Assembly (NCBI GenBank): GCA_026929865.2
Contig: CM049413.1
Coordinates: 17,086,001-17,150,000 of the forward strand
Length of the DNA: 64,000 bases
Source of the DNA: Hyperoplus lanceolatus
Taxonomy: Eukaryota > Chordata > Actinopteri > Uranoscopiformes > Ammodytidae
Reading direction: 5' to 3'
Shown here: positions 25,442 through 39,206 of the stretch, piece after piece
Layout of the letters: each line of letters opens with the position of its first letter
Numbering within the stretch: position 1 is the first letter of the stretch
The notes under the pieces: model-generated
What the model was told of the DNA's origin: nothing
What the model saw: only the letters and a program-made list of their open reading frames with translations
The model's database searches: none
Translations under genes and position numbers: made by a program

Positions 25442-26534
25442 CGTTTCGGCCCAAGATCCACCCTGAGTGTATAAGCAGCACTTGCATGCATTCATTAAAA
25501 TGTGTGCACATTCATTAGTGTATATTGTTTTAAAATCCTACCAGAGCCTGTGGATCCAACTAACACCCACTCATCAAATCAATGTACCCACTACTTCACC
25601 ATTAAAACAGGATCACTCAAAGCGTACAATCAGTATTGTTAGTTGATTATGAGCTGACACAATACAATTGCATCTTGGCAGGATTACCACTTAATCTGTA
25701 GTCGCAGTACATATCACCCCCCTGATGAGCGTGTAATTGGCAAAGTCCTTATTGAGCGTCTTCGACATATTTAGCATTCACACGGGAGGATCAAAGACAA
25801 TTTTCTATGTGCGGATGAGTTGGATCCCCTTTTTGTCTGTTTTGTCTACATCAAGCAATTTAAGTATAGTCCCAGTATGTACATGTACTGTTCTAATCTA
25901 CTGAGATGCTTGATAGTAAAGTCTGATGAAGGACTAAGGTGCAAAACTGACCGTCAGACCGACACTGCCATAACCAACAGTGAGGTCACCCACGTGTTAA
26001 ACTTATTTTAAAAGAGCTTTTAACACTTCACTTGATATGGAATGACTTTCTGTTGACATTTTTCTGCAGCCAGGCCCATTTCTCAGGTCTTTAGTTGGCT
26101 TTGCGCAGAGCTCTCTCTGACTGCCAGCACTTATTCTACACATTTAATTGGCCATCAAGCACTGAAACGAAAAAAAAACTGGGAGAAGAAGACGGCCGGG
26201 AGAGCGATGTAGGCTCTTGTCTGTGACCGTCACTGACTGAGCAGCTTGGAATCGTTGTGCCAATAACAGAGAGACAGCGTCGAAAACCTCAGCCTGTGTT
26301 GACCGTACTCCCTCCTTTCTCTGTCATACTGTAGTTGTGTAGAAATTGAGATGAGTGTGAATGGCCTGTGTGTCAGTGTGTGTGTGTTCCTCTAACCTAA
26401 CTGACGGGCGCTGGTCATGCGATCCATGCTGTTGTCATATTATCCAAATGATGGATGGCTTTGATTAAGTCACATGAAGGATGAGACTGTCACTGCCTCC
26501 AGTTTCCTCTCTTTCTCCCTTATCTCTGCCTCTG

Positions 26535-26535
<1 letters not shown>
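25436..26535. other. Unique sequence, no gene recognised
   Basis: About 1.1 kb with no feature beyond ordinary base composition. Confidence 0.5.
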
Positions 26536-26573
<38 letters not shown>

Positions 26574-26674
26574 CTCACTCACTCACTCACTCACTCACTC
26601 ACTCACTCACTCACTCACTCACTCACTCACTCACTCACTCACACATGCACGCACACACGCACACACACACAAAC
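26536..26674. repeat. (CA)15 plus (CTCA)17 compound microsatellite
   Basis: A CA tract (26536-26566) is followed by about 17 perfect ACTC units (26573-26642) and then a CA/CG tail to 26674. Confidence 0.98.
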
Positions 26675-26795
26675 ACAAGTTGGAATCCCTATTCTTCACT
26701 CTCTCTATATTTCACTGTGATATGCGCCTTGAGTAGTTCAGGAGAGATGAGCCCTACTTTCAACATTTATCAAAGATATCCATACATCTTCTGGT

Positions 26796-26871
26796 GAGAG
26801 GGAGATAGAGAGAGAGAGAGGGACAGGGAATTAGAAAGATGGAGAGAGAGATGGAGAGAGAGAGAAAGAGA
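26796..26871. repeat. Imperfect (GA)n
   Basis: GA units broken by T, C and GG; the frame read from it (MEREMERER) is an artefact. Confidence 0.85.
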
Positions 26872-27628
26872 ATGATTGACACCAAGAGAACTGGACAAAG
26901 GAGGAAAGACTGGAAAATAGATGCAGAGAGATGGTGCATCAGAAAGAATAGAATCATAGTCATAATTTTCCAAACTTATAATAAAGTTGATTATCACGGA
27001 ATGGCTGATTCCATCTTTCTCATCAAAAATCACTTGGCTGCAAACCTTTTTTTGACTCTTCTTTGTATTATTCTGAAAAGTCTTTTTTTTGTGCAAAATT
27101 TCCCCCTTACCACAAACTCGAGTTCAAGCTGTCACCTTTTATCTGAACTTGACAACAAGCGCAATACAAATACTTACAGTGGCTCTGTGGCTCCAAATAA
27201 TGGATCATTTATGACAGGCTTTTTTGTTATCGCTCTTTTTTTCTCGTGTCCATTTTCTTTCAATCATACGAAGCAGGAGCTGCTGCTGCTGACAGTGACA
27301 GATGGTCGTCTTTCTGCGCAGCCCGGAGAAGTAGCAGGAGAGTAAATAACTTATTTTTTTCATCTGTAAAATTACGAAATCGCGTAGAAATAATAACCAA
27401 AGAAGAGTTTATTGGCATGTGATGGAAAAATAAGAAAAGTACCTCAATTTAGATTGTTTCCTGTATTAGGTCGTTAAGAAAGCGGTCGGCGTGAAGAACT
27501 GCACCAGAGAGAAAATTATTATCAGTTTAATTCTCTTATCTGCTACTGATAAGCAGCACTGCAGATAATCAAGTAATACAATTGATAACCTGTTCTCCCG
27601 TTCAGGCTTTACCGCTACACTAACCAAA

Positions 27629-27629
<1 letters not shown>

Positions 27630-27711
<82 letters not shown>
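27630..27711. repeat. (CA)40 microsatellite with one interruption
   Basis: One CC break at 27668-27669 splits the tract in two. Confidence 0.98.
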
Positions 27712-28156
27712 TCACACACCCCCTAATGGGCCTCCTAATGAGACGCTGTCCTTCGGGCGCTGCACAGAACTGCTGTTTGAAGTTTTACTTCTCCAGGAAC
27801 CATATGCTCAGAGCAAGGGGACCGGGCACAGAGCCACAAAGCCATATGCAAACATGGAAGTACAGACGCACACATGCATGCAATAATGTATGCACACACG
27901 CCAACACACCTCATTCAGTAGTGGAACTTAGAGTAAAGGCTGGAGAAAACTGGAGGGAACTGACTCGTCTAAAAAAAAATACACCACCTCAAATGACATA
28001 CCTTTTTTTTGCCTTTGTTGGATCTCTCTGTGGTCTAAAACAATGTTTAGTCTCAGTAACAACAAATATGTTAACATTCCACACATGTGATTTTGCTAAT
28101 GGGACTTTTAAAAATGTATGAAGTGAAGAGGGACACCTTAAACCTATCGATGTAAC
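27712..28156. other. Unique sequence, no gene recognised
   Basis: The 131-codon frame starting at 27726 has no domain and no splice or poly(A) context that I can defend. Confidence 0.5.
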
Positions 28157-28272
28157 CAGTGGTAATAAGTAACTAAGTACATTTACTCTGCTATTCTATA
28201 CCTCTTACCTCTATACCACTATGTATTTGTCATCCGCAGTTATTTATTATTTTCAGATTTGATTTTACTTGG
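28157..28272 (+). mobile_element. hAT-type MITE fragment (degenerate)
   Basis: CAGTGGTAATAAGTAACTAA directly followed by GTACATTTACTC is a diverged copy of the left end of a very common fish hAT MITE, whose usual start is CAGTGGTGGAAAGTAACTAA. Shortened interior words (TATACCTCTTACCTCTATAC and TTTTCAGATTTGATTTTACT) follow in the expected order. The right terminal repeat was not found, so this is a deleted remnant. Confidence 0.6.
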
Positions 28273-28807
28273 AAACATATGACTGTTTTTAAAATACAAA
28301 GCATTCCAAACTTTTTTGTATTTTGCTTGTGACCCCAGTCCCACCAAAGAGTCTTTTTAGCTTCCTAAACATACCCAGTGTTGTACAAAAAGCTAAAAAA
28401 AAATAGATTTGAGTTTACAGACAAAATATTTTAGTTTTTTCGTCTTTCCAAGCTCGTTAATCAACTTGCGACCACTCAGATGCATCTTTCTATACGCATC
28501 ATTAGTGAAACCTAATCAATCCATGGTGTTTTAAGTTATAATGTTAAGTGGCTATTAAGTGGGCTAAGTCTGATGATTCACGCTGAAACATCTCCATGAA
28601 TAATGAGGTAGAGGAAACTGATCTGTTTTCAGATGCCCTAACAGCAATGACAGGCTTGGCGTATCACCGTGGCAACAGTGCAAAGCCGTGACTCATTTGT
28701 GAGTTCACCTGTGTACAACGTCACATTCCATCCTGCCCAACTGTCCAATCAGAGAAATACACACATACCTACATACAGAGGATCCTTTTTCTTGCTGTAA
28801 ATAACTT
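28273..28807. other. Unique sequence, no gene recognised
   Basis: AT-rich to 28560, then ordinary. Nothing seen. Confidence 0.5.
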
Positions 28808-28834
28808 CCCCCCCCCCCAACTCTGGGGGGGGGG
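28808..28834. repeat. C11 / G10 inverted homopolymers
   Basis: Eleven C, the 6-nt spacer AACTCT, then ten G. The two runs can pair as a GC hairpin of ten pairs. Confidence 0.97.
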
Positions 28835-29060
28835 AGTGCATGACTGCATGATGAATGACTTTCAACTGAGTTGTTGTTGAATGGAAATGTGAATGGAAAT
28901 GATGAATAAATAAAACAACAAACTGGGTTCGACGTGGGTGGATGGGAAACTGTTAAATGGTTTGAGAGAGAGAGCAGATAGATCCAGAGTGCTTCCAGAC
29001 ACCAGATGGACTGACTACCGCTGGCGTCACAACGGTAACAAAAGACGAAAGAAGAAGAAA

Positions 29061-29092
29061 GGAGGGAGGGAGGGAGGGAGGGAGGGAGGGGG
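29061..29092. repeat. (GGGA)7 tetranucleotide repeat
   Basis: Seven to eight GGAG/GGGA units inside a purine-rich stretch (29040-29125). Confidence 0.95.
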
Positions 29093-29213
29093 AAGTGAGG
29101 AAAGGAGGAGTCTGAGGCTAAGAATAGTAGTACAACCTCGGGCCAGTGCGATCGGTCGGCCCTGCCTGCTATTTTTGACTTTACTACTGTGCCAGCCAGC
29201 TCTCGTCTGACAT

Positions 29214-29235
29214 CGCTCTCTCTCTCTCTCTCTCT
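29214..29235. repeat. (TC)10 short repeat
   Basis: Perfect CT tract. Confidence 0.9.
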
Positions 29236-29685
29236 TGTTCTATATCACTGTCTTTGTCCTTTTCACAGAACATAAAAAACAACTTTGTCACAGTGACATT
29301 AAAGTTACTATGAATCAGTGCAGTCCTGTGACCTCTGAACATCTGCCTGCCCATTCCATGCACGGTATAGGTGCATCTCAGAGCGCGTAGTATTGCGTCA
29401 CAGCTTCAAAAGCTGAACATCTACAGAGAGTATGTCCATCAATACGGCTTCAAACACACAGGAGGCCGCGCGGAGAGAACACAGTGAGTGGCGTGCTTCT
29501 GATCCCCACATTCTTAGAGCTGCTTGAATGACGTGGTTTAATCCTTGAGAGGTTCCACTGGGAACTCGTACGCGCTCCTCCAGAGGGTGGATTTCAAGGA
29601 CGCACGAGACAGAAGTAGGCTTTTATATGCATGGGTGCAGGTGACAAGTAGCTGCAGAAATGACCCTTAGTGATTGCGTGTGTGG

Positions 29686-29689
<4 letters not shown>

Positions 29690-29743
<54 letters not shown>
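29690..29743. repeat. (GT)27 microsatellite
   Basis: Perfect tract, with a short imperfect GT piece just before it (29677-29689). Confidence 0.98.
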
Positions 29744-29747
<4 letters not shown>

Positions 29748-30487
29748 CCACATGTGTACTCACCACAGTCTCATCAGGAAACGGTGCTCCATGTCTTCAG
29801 GTAGAAAACGGTCGGCTGAATATGTCGCTCCCAATTGCCCTGCAGAAAGGGAAGAGACGAAAAAGAAAACAAGAAAAACATCAGAGGAGTTGTAGGAGTT
29901 GTTGTGTGCAAGTGCAAAAAGCCCACACCAGGAGATGATTTGCAAGAAATAGTACTGTACCTGGCGGGAAGCGTTAAGCTTTCACTTTACTTTCTACAGC
30001 ATATGTGCCTCCCTCTGTCATGGGGAAAAGCACCCCTCTATGTGAGCCCTGACCTGTAAAATAATCCCTGGCAGTTCCTGAAAAGGCATTATGGAGAAAA
30101 TTGTACAGCTTTGCCTGTTGGTCCCCAAACAAGGAGCTCACCTAACAGCCTGGCTAACGCTAAAGCTCCCCTGGTAGGAGCGCTAGGCCCGGGACCTAAC
30201 AATGGGGGGACAATGGGAGACTAAGAGAGAAAAGGAGAGCAAGTGGAGCCGTGGAGGGAGCAACATTAGCGACGGGAATGAAGGGCTGGGAGTAAGGATG
30301 GAAATAGAGAGAAAAGAGAAGGGGATGACTAAGAGGCTAACAGCTTAATTGAGTGTGTGCGGCGCCCGATTACCTCCTAAAGGTAGCAGAATGTGTGAAA
30401 TCACTTGGACTTTAGAGAAAAGTTAGTGTGTTTTTTCACTGAGGCTCACAGACAAAATTAACACAGTCAGTAGTGTGTCGACCAACA

Positions 30488-30490
<3 letters not shown>
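29744..30490. other. Unique sequence, no gene recognised
   Basis: Purine-leaning 30210-30330; no coding signal. Confidence 0.5.

Positions 30491-30530
<40 letters not shown>
30491..30530. repeat. (GT)20 microsatellite
   Basis: Perfect tract. Confidence 0.98.
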
Positions 30531-30532
<2 letters not shown>

Positions 30533-31141
30533 CTGTGCTCACAGTCATGGAGATAATAAAACAAAAGGCAAGAACATGGCGTCGTTTTTCGTCCTTGCAG
30601 TGCCCGAGCTAGCTGCTAAATGCTGCTAAGCAAACCCTGGTCTCATTGGAGGCTTTTTGCCACAGGGTTCCACACACACTTTATTACTCTGCCATTGGCA
30701 TCAGTCTGTTGCTTAATGTTTGCTGTTAGCATTAGCTCCCTGGGCCCTTTCAGTAGGCCTAATGTTGTGCCTCATTAATGCTGACGCGCACCCACACCAT
30801 ACGTTTGATTGAGGCGTCCCGGGTCCGATACATGGTTTGATAGTCATCCGCAAGGTGACCGGATGAATTCCCAAATGCCACAACATGAGCCCGATCTCAT
30901 TTGAGCAAGTTTAGCCTATCACCTGCTAATTATCCTTCGCTAATCAAAAATAGAGTTGTGTCATATGCTGTAGTACCCAGAGAGCGAAGGGCGTAGTCCA
31001 TGATCACAGAAGGGTTTTGATATGCATTGTGTGATGTATCATTGCCATTCCTTCACAGGGAAGCTGCCACGCGGCATGGCATATGCTCTCACTGGCTCCA
31101 ATTGATTTGAACAAAAGTGTGCGCGTATGTGTACTTTTATG

Positions 31142-31144
<3 letters not shown>

Positions 31145-31200
<56 letters not shown>
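31145..31200. repeat. (GT)28 microsatellite
   Basis: Perfect tract. Confidence 0.98.
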
Positions 31201-31201
<1 letters not shown>

Positions 31202-34200
31202 TATGTCGCTGCAGAGATAATTAGAACACAACTGCTTTGCTGTCCCTGCAGGCCACTGATCCAGCTGCTTTCATTTAATATAGGTCAGCTGTGACAAAGC
31301 CTTCAGCACGGACACTGATCAGCTCACACAGAAAATATGAAGCTAAACTTATACACACTGGCACACACGGAGAGAGGCCCAATCATGTCACATGCATATT
31401 AACGGTACATACACAGTATGTTTGTGCATAGGGACAACCGCAGGTGAATGCACACAATACGTCCTCTCAATGGGTGTTTAAATAGGCCTACAGAAAAACC
31501 CATTCGCTCACATCTTCCTCCTGCCAGCAGTTTTCGGCAAAAAAAAAAGTATTCAGACAGTGTGTAGGCCTAAATGTGTGACGTCGTGTTAGCATCACTG
31601 ACTCCAAAATAAGATTTTGCCAGACAAAGATGATGCAAATTCATTTAACTGGTTCTGAAATCATATGCAGACCTCAATATGTCCTTTCTGCAAGTGTGTG
31701 TGACAGTGCATAAGAATGGCATTAATTTAAAGTAATTGGTGGTACTAGAAAGTAATGAGTACAAGGATAAAGCAAGGGACGCAGAGAGTGAAACCATTCA
31801 TCAATCCACCTCTATTCACGCTACAATAGGCACTTTAGTATGTTGAAAAAAAAACATTTCACAGTCACAGAAAAAGTCCATTCAAAGTAATTGAGAGTAC
31901 ATTCATAATAATTCCTCAAACCGTTCTGCCATAGGCCTAGTCTTTGCATTTCTGACATTGGTAGTATGCTGCCTTGAATAAAGGTTTGCATGAATAGGGG
32001 GTGAAGTGTATTGCTGACAAGCTTTTTCAGTGAGACAGTCTGACAATGCAGGAGAACTGAGGATTTCTAGAAATGCCTAGAAATCGTGTACCTTCGGCCT
32101 TTTGCTTTTCTGTAGATTTTGTTCATCCTCTCTCTCTTTCTTTCTCTCTCTCGCTCTGTTCTTTGGCAACAACTTTGGGATTGAACACTTTTCTCTGTGT
32201 AACCTCTAAAAATGCAGAGAGGGCTACAGCTTCATTAACAGTAAATCCCCAATATCCCCACGGGCGCTTCCTGAAATGCATATACTCTACTATACGCACA
32301 CATGCAGAGTTGCACTTCTACACAGTTTTTGGACAGTCTCTGTACTTTCACACCAACTTTTAGTACATTATAGTACATATAGTCCAGCGACTACCTGCAG
32401 GGGCCAACTTACTGAGGAGGCTGCAGACTTTGATGGGATGTAATATGAGGTGCAGCAAGCTATAAGAGGAGAAAAGCAGCTCTTTTTCATTTACCTCCTG
32501 CACTACCTATACACTCTGCTGCCCCTCTACCTCAAAGGCCACATTTATCAAGTGCCACCGCTGATATACTGCGTGCGACTACGGAGCGACTGCTACACCT
32601 CCTCAGGTGCATTGTGTAGCCTCTTGTATTGATGACCAACTCAACGGCAAAGCATCATTATCTTCTGTCCTCTTGAATACAGTGGGCTCACTAATGTGGA
32701 AATAATTGGTGCAAATTACAGAGTGGACAGGTAGCAGCGTATAGCCTTCAGGATGGCTTGATTGAGAGAACCTACGCTATGTCGCATTGCAGGGAAGATC
32801 CATGCATTCTCTTGACTCTAATCACTGGCTATTCTTCCTTGTTCCACCTCTCTTTATTTATTTTCCCCATACGCTCGCCCCAGAGAGTGCAAAGCTAGCA
32901 AGTGGGATCATGCAGGGCTTTTAACAACTGCGGCTATTTATGCAAATACAATCAATATCTGATAGTCCCCTTCTCCTCTGACTCTCTCTCTCTCTCCCTC
33001 CCTTTCACTTCATCTCTCTATCTTCCTCTTTAACAAGAGACTGCACTAGGGGCATTAATTAGGGCCAGACATGCACCAAGGATTCCCCACAGGGCTGTGC
33101 AGCAAGGCCAGTTCACACAAGGCCAGGAGAGGACAGGGTCGGCCCGACCACTGCAATCAGGAAACAATGTGAGAGACCACAGAAACGGCAGCCGCTGCAC
33201 ATCTTACTGAACAGCAGTTTGGATTATTAGCTTCTTTGGACTGGCTTCTAAAGATGATCAAATGAACAGAAAAAGGACCAGCATTCATAACACAAAGCAT
33301 TTCATTTGCTTAAACTCCTCATCTTTTTATATGAAGTTGATGGATTGCTGAGTTAACTGACAGCCCTTAGTTGCTACGCCTGTCAAGCTTACTGTTATTG
33401 CAAGGCACACATCCAGTTTACATTGATAACAGCTTCAGATCTAGGCCTATCACTGGAATTGAGACATTTTTCATCATCCTTTCTAGTCTGGCCCTGTCGG
33501 TTTTGCTGAAAAGGACAACTTTTGGTGGCAGATTTGATCAGCCGTAGCCAGCTGCAGTTTCTGGCGCAGACTTTTTCATGTTTGAAGCAGAGTTGTTTCA
33601 AATGGGAATCTCTATCCACATGAACGTGTGGTGTGTGCATGTCGGCAAAAAGTCAGAATCGTTACCAGTCAATGATCCGAGACATTTCTTTTAATGCTAA
33701 TGTGAGCTAGTGAGTTCTAGTATTGTAAGTATGATAAGGAAAATGCTAAATCAAATATCAGTCACAGCTGGTGTATGGCTGCATAGCTTACATAGGATTT
33801 TTATATATAAGTGCATGATGATTTCACTTCTAATGTCAAACGAGAAAAGTCTTCTGGGAAGAGTTCGGCAAATATAATGAAAGTGAGTATAGCTTTAACA
33901 TTGTTATCTTATTTTACTATTAGTAGTAATACTTAACTACATTAATCTTACACTAAAACAGGAAGAATGCTGAGGTTACAGAGGCCTAGGTTTAACTTTA
34001 AAACGTTCAAGAGCTGAATCAAGAACATTGTGGAATTTGTTAAAATAGCAAAAGCAATACTTTACATGTACTGTGCTAAAACAAAATGCTCAAGAAGTGT
34101 TATTTTCCACCGTTAAGAGTACAAAGAGCCTTTGTAAAAAGCATTGTGTTTCTGTATTCTTAACTTTGGGGAAACTAAACCCCCCCCTGGAGTCTGAAGG

Positions 34201-35036
34201 CTTAGTTCCATTTGCAAACCACTGTCCTACATTTAGGACATCATAGCACATAGATTCTTATTAACTTCCCAGGGATTTTCACAGGATTAGGTTCAGACGA
34301 CCCAAGCAACTTCCTCAACACCAGGCAGTTCCTATTAGATCCTGTTAACAGAACACTGACTTCAGCTCTGCAAACACCCTATATGGGATTTACGTCAGCT
34401 TAACGGAGAGGGAAAAAGTTTAAAAAGCAATTGCACATAATTCGTCTATATATAGCTAGAATATCCTCTTCTGATTTTCTTCATTCTGGTTCACCGTGAA
34501 GTTGTTTGATAATGCCTGGATTCTCCCTCACGTATATACAGTATCTTTAAGTAAGACATACAGTTAAGTATCACGCCTGTCAGAAATTCATGCTGCAAGG
34601 ATCATGCTAATAACATCTTTAGGAGGTCATGTATACTGAAGAGGCCTGGTGCACACAGCCTGCTGAAAGGAACTCAATGAAACTGCAAGTGAGATAACAG
34701 GGCTTTATAGAGACTTGCAAGAAAGAAAGGGAGAGTAGGAAGCCGAGGAAGGAGTGTAGCAAGAATACCTTACCTAACTTAATAAAGTAAGAAGGAAAAC
34801 ATGTGACGGTAATTCATACATTTGATAAGTAGAGTGATAGTACTCAACTACTATATACAGGCAATCGGAACATGTTAGAAATAATTTGTATTCATACTGA
34901 GTAGCAGAATTTAACATACATTAAAAATCACCGTGGGGCACCGCCGTTCCAAAACTTAAAACAAAGCCAATTAGTTAATTAATTCAGTCTCAAATCTGGT
35001 GGCTGCTACTAAGTCATGAACAGTTACTGTGTGCTT

Positions 35037-35040
<4 letters not shown>
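31201..35040. other. Longest stretch without a recognised repeat
   Basis: About 3.8 kb of apparently unique DNA. An octamer ATGCAAAT lies at 32940-32947 next to a pyrimidine-rich block (32970-33040). The frames (up to 96 codons at 32073) have no domain. Lack of repeats over this length makes it the best place in the window to look for conserved non-coding DNA, but I see no motif that proves it. Confidence 0.5.

Positions 35041-35129
<89 letters not shown>
35041..35129. repeat. (CA)44 microsatellite
   Basis: Perfect tract. Confidence 0.99.
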
Positions 35130-35131
<2 letters not shown>

Positions 35132-37472
35132 AACATTATCTTCTTTAGAAGTGAGAGGTTTGTTTAACGAAAAACTACACATACGACTCATAACCAAACA
35201 TACACATACCTCACTACTGCTTTTTGTCCAAAGGGGTCACTAAAAATCAACAAAAACGGAAAGCTCCTCGTAGCTGCTTTACTAGTTGTGTACATAGCAT
35301 CGTTTTTAAAACGAGATACAAAGCTGACCAATCGCAGTTTTTGCGGTCTAATCTGGTCTCATCGGCACGTAGTCACATTTCTGAAAATACTCCTTTCAGC
35401 TAGGGGGTAGCAACAGTAGAATCTTGCATAGCTATGCCATTAACACGTAAAGAGATCACTATGTCCACAAGTTAAACAAATTAACTAATTTCACTGTACC
35501 CATGTCTGATAATACCATGCCTTCATACACTTTGACCTACAACAAAATTAATAAATATTTTGGGTCATAAAACAGTTGTTGTCACAGAACTTATTTTTTA
35601 ATTCTTTGCAGTGCTTTGCCAAGTTTGCAGTAAATGCATGACAACGCAAGTGGACAAACTTTACACCCACACATGCAATTGGATGCTGACGAAGTACCCC
35701 CATCTCTTGTCTTTTAATAGGTCTTATATCAGACTCTGGTCTGACTGTGCACAAATCAAAACATTTACCAGCTCGAGGCAAGCCTGCAGACACACTGCAC
35801 ATTATAGAGTGAGGCCCTAGTGATGTGCTGCTCTCAAGCTGGCACAGGACTGCATGCATACATCAGACAGGGCACCACTGATCTGAACAGAGCAGGTAAA
35901 CGGAGAAAAGGGCTCAGAGTATTGGAAAGGAAGGTAAAAAGAGTGAGATGGCGCCAAGGGGAACGGGTGAAATGGATTAGGGAAAGTAGAAAAAAAAGAA
36001 ATGACAAGTCTTCTTTCTGCTTACATGGGTTTCATTTAAACTGACTAAACATGTTGTGATTAAATCTTGTGCACGTGTTTGCGGGTTGCATGCGTTGCCA
36101 ATGTGTATATGTCCTCATGAGGATGCATATGTGTGTGCCCGGACGCAGCTGTTCTTCACTTCACGGTCATGTATCTTTATGGGTGCGCTCCCACACATAT
36201 TCTCTGTGGTCAGGGCAAAACACTTAAAGCCCGGCTCCCTCTCCAGCACTCAAATGACAGCTCACCATTTTTCATAGCATTTCTACCGCTCTCTTTTCCC
36301 TCTCTCTCTCCCTTGGCTCTTAAGGATCCCTTGGTTCTCATTAGGTGATTCCTTGGCAGCAGCTGGGTACAGTAAAAGAGTATTTGCTGCTTCCATTCGT
36401 TCGCACTCTCAATCAACCTCTCATGCTCTCCGGCTTACCCCTCTCTTTACCCTCTGACTACCTTCCACTTGCGCAACTTAAAAACTCTCTTTGCTCCCGT
36501 CCTCTTCCCTCGCCCACATTGGCTGGCCCGACTGTTCATTTACCACTCTTTATCTATCCTTTCCTTATTAGCTATAAATTGCTCTCTTCCCCCACGACAC
36601 AAGAATTGGATGAGAAGGAACAGGAGCGCAAAACAAGGCAACACAGGCTGCAAACAAACGTGCAGAGTTCAACGCGGTCCTGTATAGCCTCTTGTTATTC
36701 ATTTGTCACAGGCGAGCAATTTAGAGAATGACTAAAGTTATGATTAATTCATCCCACTGCTACTGGTTAACACAGCAGTCGCAATGATGCCCGCGAGCAT
36801 CCAAACAATCAGTATCCTTCTCCTTATTCTCAGTCAGACCTTCGATAGAGTTGGTGTATGCGTTAGGGTGTTAGAACATATTCAAAATGTATGTGCACGC
36901 ATGTGTAAATCTCTAAATGTAATTTTCCGTCTGTGTCCCTTCATCCAAAACCCAATTCCAAGCTCGCTAATGCATTATGGACCATTAGACAAATATACTG
37001 ACGGTGCACTGATTACAGATTGTGTGCGTTCAGATGCACACACAGAGATGTCATTTACGAGGGCCAGTCTCAAGGCAATAGATACGATGGCCATTAGTGA
37101 AAGACTATTGGTATTACACAGGGGGTTACGGCAAGATCCTAACCCACGTGATCAGGTTCCACTTAATAAGGTCTCCGCGGTTTAACATTCAGAGTGAATC
37201 CACCTTTCTTGCACATAAATAAAGGCAAAGATGCCTGCAACCAAAATAAAAAGATACCAAAACTACAATAGAAGTTCAAACTGGAGGAGCTCAGCCTATC
37301 AGAAGTGCAGATTTCCATAGATGGAGGGGGCTGAACGAATCAGAGCAAAGTGTAAGGGTCATGTCAAGGTCACAGATGATGTCACGCTAGACCGGCTCCC
37401 TTCCAGTGAAGTCATCAAAGCCTCATTATTCCTTTCACTCCGGTCCGCTCGGGCAAATTAGCTTCACCACTC

Positions 37473-37474
<2 letters not shown>
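35130..37474. other. Unique sequence, no gene recognised
   Basis: About 2.3 kb. The block 36280-36600 is pyrimidine-rich. Frames of 103-133 codons (35548 minus; 36345 and 36784 plus) have no domain and low-complexity composition. Confidence 0.5.

Positions 37475-37518
<44 letters not shown>
37475..37518. repeat. (GT)22 microsatellite
   Basis: Perfect tract. Confidence 0.98.
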
Positions 37519-37520
<2 letters not shown>

Positions 37521-37590
37521 TTCACAGTCTAATTTGTGCCAATGCCTAGTGTGAGTGTAAACCAAGCTGGCTTATTATATGCTTTCAGCA

Positions 37591-37611
37591 TGTGTGTGTG
37601 TGTGTGTGTGT
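37591..37611. repeat. (GT)10 microsatellite
   Basis: Short perfect tract 70 bp after the previous one. Confidence 0.95.
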
Positions 37612-38107
37612 TTCTTGTGCACGGGTGTTAATTGAGTTTAGAATTCAGCCGCTGAAAGGAACACAACAGGGCTTGTGGTTAGATGCTGTTCATGGATAAG
37701 GACACATCATCAAAAAGTGCACCATCAAACGGCCTTGTTACAATGGCAAGTATGAAGGAGGAGGCGAGGGAGGGAGGGAGGATCATCAAAACAGAAGGTG
37801 GATATATATATATATCTTTTCTTCTTTCTTTTACCTGCCAAGTTCCCCACTATGATTCATCAAACGCTGATGATAAACAAACAAAAGGAGTTTATCTATT
37901 TTTTTATCTCTAAATTGTCACCGACCTGTCGCCGTGCGCCGCAACGGGACCATAGGGCGTAGCTTTCGTCACGGACTGCTAGCCTCTGCTTCAATTAGCA
38001 TATTCCTGTTCGCATTCTGTGCAAAGGTTTGTGTTTAACAAGCTTCAAAATTGATTGCTTGCGTACCTCTTCTGTTTTGGGAAAGGCAGCTCTGATCTAA
38101 ACAGCCT

Positions 38108-38113
<6 letters not shown>
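37612..38113. other. Unique sequence with (TA)7
   Basis: A TA tract at 37802-37815 is the only repeat. Confidence 0.5.
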
Positions 38114-38184
<71 letters not shown>

Positions 38185-38187
38185 TGT
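38114..38187. repeat. (GT)n with TTT interruptions
   Basis: Two GT tracts (38114-38150 and 38154-38180) separated by one TTT. Confidence 0.97.
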
Positions 38188-39008
38188 ACGTGCCTGGGTT
38201 TATTTGAACATTCAGTGAAAAGAAGCAAGTGACCCTGTGACCTTTTAAGTGAGTATGGGGAGGAGAAAAAAAATCTGTGATACACACTTACATACACACA
38301 CACACAGAAGAACCACACACCGAGTGCCCTATTGGGTTAATACATTGCTTTTGCAGATTGAAGATTGATGCTATCAATGTGTAAAATACTCCATTGCACG
38401 GAGGTTTGCAAATGGCCAACGCAGTCTCTAGGTAACTGCTATTACCACTTACATCCACATCCACCTAACCTGTATGGACATTCATACCATTAAACAGAAA
38501 GGCATGGGAACAGCAACTATGCACCTCATGCATCAGGAGTAGGAAGGCCTCATTATTTGCCTCTGATACTTGATATGTTTTTCCGTGCATGCATGAGAGA
38601 TACATGCATTATACAAGTGACTAAAAGCCCTCATACCTGCGTAAACATGTAAAACAAAACTGCGACAAAGCCCATTTGGGAACTACGGCTGAATTTATAC
38701 ATACATTTTCTTACTAGGGTATATTCAGCTTATACCAATTAGCAGGGGAAAAAGCTGCAGAAGGCTGGAATTGCTCTAGTCTGTCAATTGTAAAAAAAGA
38801 CCTACATCCACACCCAGCAGAGAGCGATGGAAAGAAAGAAGAAGAGAGATAGAGGGGGACAACTAGACACTAATTAGCGGATGGGAGCAAAGCGGCGCTA
38901 AGAGTTTTGACAATGAGGAATGTCGTAATTCCATATCTTCCTTTCTCCTATCCAGTCCCTCTCATTAACTGGTTGTCAGATGCTTGTGAGCGTCTTGATG
39001 TATGTCTG

Positions 39009-39011
<3 letters not shown>
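38188..39011. other. Unique sequence, no gene recognised
   Basis: No feature beyond a short CA run at 38295-38306. Confidence 0.5.

Positions 39012-39044
<33 letters not shown>
39012..39044. repeat. (GT)14 with GCGC end
   Basis: GT tract ending in GCGCGC; a CA tract of the opposite sense follows 126 bp later. Confidence 0.95.
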
Positions 39045-39167
39045 TTGAAGGTGGTGATTGTCAACATCAGCAAGCCGCGTTGCCCATGGCGATGAGCATC
39101 CGCATCATTAGAGGGACGTGATTATCTTATACTGTGCGACAATGCCGGCTACATTGTTGACCCTAAG

Positions 39168-39170
<3 letters not shown>

Positions 39171-39202
<32 letters not shown>
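39171..39202. repeat. (CA)16 microsatellite
   Basis: Perfect tract. Confidence 0.97.

Positions 39203-39206
<4 letters not shown>

Noticed and set aside
26839-27345. 168-codon frame
   Set aside because: Begins in an imperfect GA tract (Arg-Glu), then low-complexity Phe/Ser-rich sequence without a domain.
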